Below are positions 62,462 through 64,000 of a DNA stretch of 64,000 nt, piece after piece. The stretch covers positions 22,052 through 86,051 of the IMG/VR virus record IMGVR_UViG_3300033545_000002; one strand, given 5' to 3'. The translations under genes were made by a program, and so were the position numbers. Below the pieces are notes generated by a model, which was not told the origin of the DNA, searched no databases, and was given only the letters and a program-made list of their open reading frames with translations. Source of the DNA: a virus. Numbering within the stretch: the stretch's first letter is position 1; every line of letters starts with the position of its first letter.

Positions 62462-63712
62462 TTAAGCGGGTTGTTTTTGTTTCATTTTTCCGCGGATTTC
62501 AGCCTCAACGTCACTAGCAAATTCAACGTTATTTTTAAGAAGGTCTTTGACGCTTTCCCGGCCTTGCCCCAATTTATCATCGCCACGGCTATACCAACTT
62601 CCTGCCTTTTTGATAATGCCAAGATCAACCGCCGTATCGACAAGTTCGCCTGATTTTGAAATTCCTTCGCCATACATAATATCAAATTCGGCTTTTTTGT
62701 ACGGCGGCGCTACCTTGTTTTTGATAACTTTTACGGTTGTTCTGTTCCCCATAATTTCGTCGCCGTCTTTAATCTGTGCATTCCGACGAACGTCAAGCCG
62801 GATAGACGAATAGAATTGAAGAGCTAGGCCACCCGGGGTTGTTTCCGGCGATCCGTAAACGATACCTATTTTATTCCGCAATTGGTTGATGAAGATACAA
62901 AGCGTGTTGGTTTTTTTAATAATCCCCGCCAATTTTCGGCAAGCCTGTGACATTAAACGGGCGTGTGCCCCCATTTTTGAATCCCCCATTTCTCCCTCCA
63001 ATTCGGCTTTCGGAACAAGAGCGGCCACGCTATCAATTACTACCACGCCATATTCACCACTTGAAATATGCCGATCTGCAATTTCTAAAGCTTGCTCCCC
63101 GTAATCCGGCTGCGAAACGGTCAATTCTTCTATTTTAACCCCCAAATTGCGGGCGTATTCCTGATCGAAAGCGTGTTCTGCGTCGATCATCAGGCACTTT
63201 AGACCCATTTTTTGAGCTTCGGCAATCGTATGGATAGCGATAGTTGTCTTACCAGAGCTTTCTGGGCCGTAAATTTCGACCATTCGGCCGCGCGGCAACC
63301 CACCAACTCCCAACGCAATATCCAGCCCAAAAGACCCCGTAGAAATCGCCTCAATGCCGTGCATAGGGCCATCCCCCAAAAACATTACCGATCCTTCGCC
63401 GAAATCTGCATTACACTTCGAAATGACTTCCCGAATCCGCTTCATACTTTCGTTGGACGGTTTTTCTTTTAACCCTTTTTCATCCACAACCAACTCTGTT
63501 TTTGGAGCAGGAGGGGGTAATGGTTCGGCAATCGGAGCGTCAAGAGTGGCTAAAAATGTCTCAATCTTTGGAATCCAACTTTCCGGCATGGATTTTCCGC
63601 CGCCGAGGACTGCACTAAGGGAATTTTTTGGCAAACCAATTGATTCTTCGAGTGTTGTCTTCTTTTCTCCGGCTTCGACTAACTGGTTTAGTCTTAAAAT
63701 TAGTTCTTGCAT
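62462..63712 (-). CDS. recA: RecA recombinase with N-terminal HTH-like extension
   Basis: From the ATG at 63712, 416 residues. Residues 85-416 are a complete RecA: Walker A GPESSGKT (149-156), [16 protein letters not shown], and NQLRNKIG...SPETTPGG. The first 55 residues ([22 protein letters not shown]) look like an HTH, joined by a Pro-rich linker ([10 protein letters not shown], 62-71). Typical RecA is about 350 residues. It may couple recombination to DNA binding or autoregulation. Confidence 0.9.
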   Translation of the reverse strand: MQELILRLNQLVEAGEKKTTLEESIGLPKNSLSAVLGGGKSMPESWIPKIETFLATLDAPIAEPLPPPAPKTELVVDEKGLKEKPSNESMKRIREVISKCNADFGEGSVMFLGDGPMHGIEAISTGSFGLDIALGVGGLPRGRMVEIYGPESSGKTTIAIHTIAEAQKMGLKCLMIDAEHAFDQEYARNLGVKIEELTVSQPDYGEQALEIADRHISSGEYGVVVIDSVAALVPKAELEGEMGDSKMGAHARLMSQACRKLAGIIKKTNTLCIFINQLRNKIGIVYGSPETTPGGLALQFYSSIRLDVRRNAQIKDGDEIMGNRTTVKVIKNKVAPPYKKAEFDIMYGEGISKSGELVDTAVDLGIIKKAGSWYSRGDDKLGQGRESVKDLLKNNVEFASDVEAEIRGKMKQKQPA

Positions 63713-63740
63713 CAAAAAGGTTATTTATTGGGTGAAAAAA

Positions 63741-63834
63741 GTTAGTGCAACTAACTAAAACTAATCGTCGCACTAAGGACAAAACTAACTGTTTGGATGA
63801 ACAAAATTAGGAATAAAAAACTAAATAAACTAAT
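63741..63834 (-). promoter_or_regulatory. ACTAA repeat region and promoter of recA
   Basis: GTTAGT-GCA-ACTAAC (63741-63755) is a perfect inverted repeat; further ACTAA copies start at 63754, 63760, 63772, 63784, 63820 and 63829. Two perfect minus-strand -7 boxes, TAGTTTTG (63787-63780) and TAATTTTG (63809-63802), lie among them. The remainder of the gap (to 63906) has an AT-rich stretch and a C8 run (63872-63879), with no other element seen. Confidence 0.6.
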
Positions 63835-63906
63835 AAATGTATGAAATAATTAAACTATTTATCTTGTGGGTCCCCCCCCTCTCTCTAATTAAATAAAACC
63901 AAAGCC

Positions 63907-64000
63907 ATGAACAACGAAATAAAGCGGATTGATATAAAGCAGGCTATAGATAATGAGATCCATCGCGGCGGACTGCCCCCTAAGATGCCGAAACATTTCG
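63907..64000 (+). CDS. Partial hypothetical protein at right edge
   Basis: A frame starting MNNEIKRIDIKQAIDNEIHR and running off the right edge. Divergent from recA. Family cannot be called from 31 residues. Confidence 0.55.
   Translation, partial: MNNEIKRIDIKQAIDNEIHRGGLPPKMPKHF

Noticed and set aside
63872-63879. C8 run upstream of the right-edge gene
   Set aside because: Could be a sequencing or assembly artefact; no function can be argued from it alone.
1-64000. CRISPR array or tRNA gene
   Set aside because: No regularly spaced 20-40 base repeats with unique spacers, and no tRNA-like cloverleaf was noticed by reading; a tRNAscan-SE run would settle the latter.

Overview
The window reads as part of a large tailed (podovirus-like) phage genome infecting a member of the Bacteroidota. 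The evidence is a full head and portal module, a T7-type primase-helicase, a large terminase, and -7 boxes of the Bacteroidota form TAnnTTTG in several intergenic gaps. The head-module order (terminase, portal, scaffold, capsid, then ring-like adaptors and a huge hub protein) and the protein sizes resemble crAss-like viruses. That affiliation is inferred from layout, not from a search. No integrase, lysogeny repressor, DNA polymerase, endolysin or tRNA was recognised, so the genome probably extends beyond both ends.

Layout. 1-54122 is almost entirely minus strand and should be read from right to left. 43453-54122 is replication and nucleotide metabolism: a beta-clamp-like protein, a SLOG protein, a fused helicase-methyltransferase, a candidate structured RNA, HNH, a Rep-like protein with an internal origin-like repeat array, primase-helicase, an SSB-like protein, ThyX and DUF3310. 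36563-43293 is a glycan island: two GT25, a GT2, a GT11 and a CgeB-type glycosyltransferase, three methyltransferases and a 2OG-Fe(II) oxygenase. It is preceded by a leader that can fold into a long H-type pseudoknot. 29458-35670 is packaging and portal, with two adjacent GroES-like proteins; its promoter region carries four repeats spaced at roughly helical-turn intervals. 20207-28349 holds scaffold, capsid, decoration and adaptor genes, with a terminator at 24067-24094. 2180-20210 holds ring, hub and putative ejection proteins, including a 2508-residue giant. 1-1547 ends with an aspartate racemase, a peptidase E-like protein and a partial possible ATP-grasp protein.

Two plus-strand genes (28450-29461) sit inside the structural block. 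A plus-strand operon of small accessory genes (54191-62177) holds a ribbon-helix-helix protein, HNH/NUMOD4, NinG-like and AP2-HNH proteins, many short overlapping hypotheticals, an Ig-like protein and a small membrane protein. At the right end, RecA carries an extra N-terminal helix-turn-helix-like domain and faces a region of ACTAA repeats.

How the parts may work together: the clamp-like protein has three possible partners ending in or near QxxLF motifs. The GroES-like proteins may help fold the capsid or another late protein. The glycan island may decorate virions, host surface or DNA; its target cannot be read from sequence.
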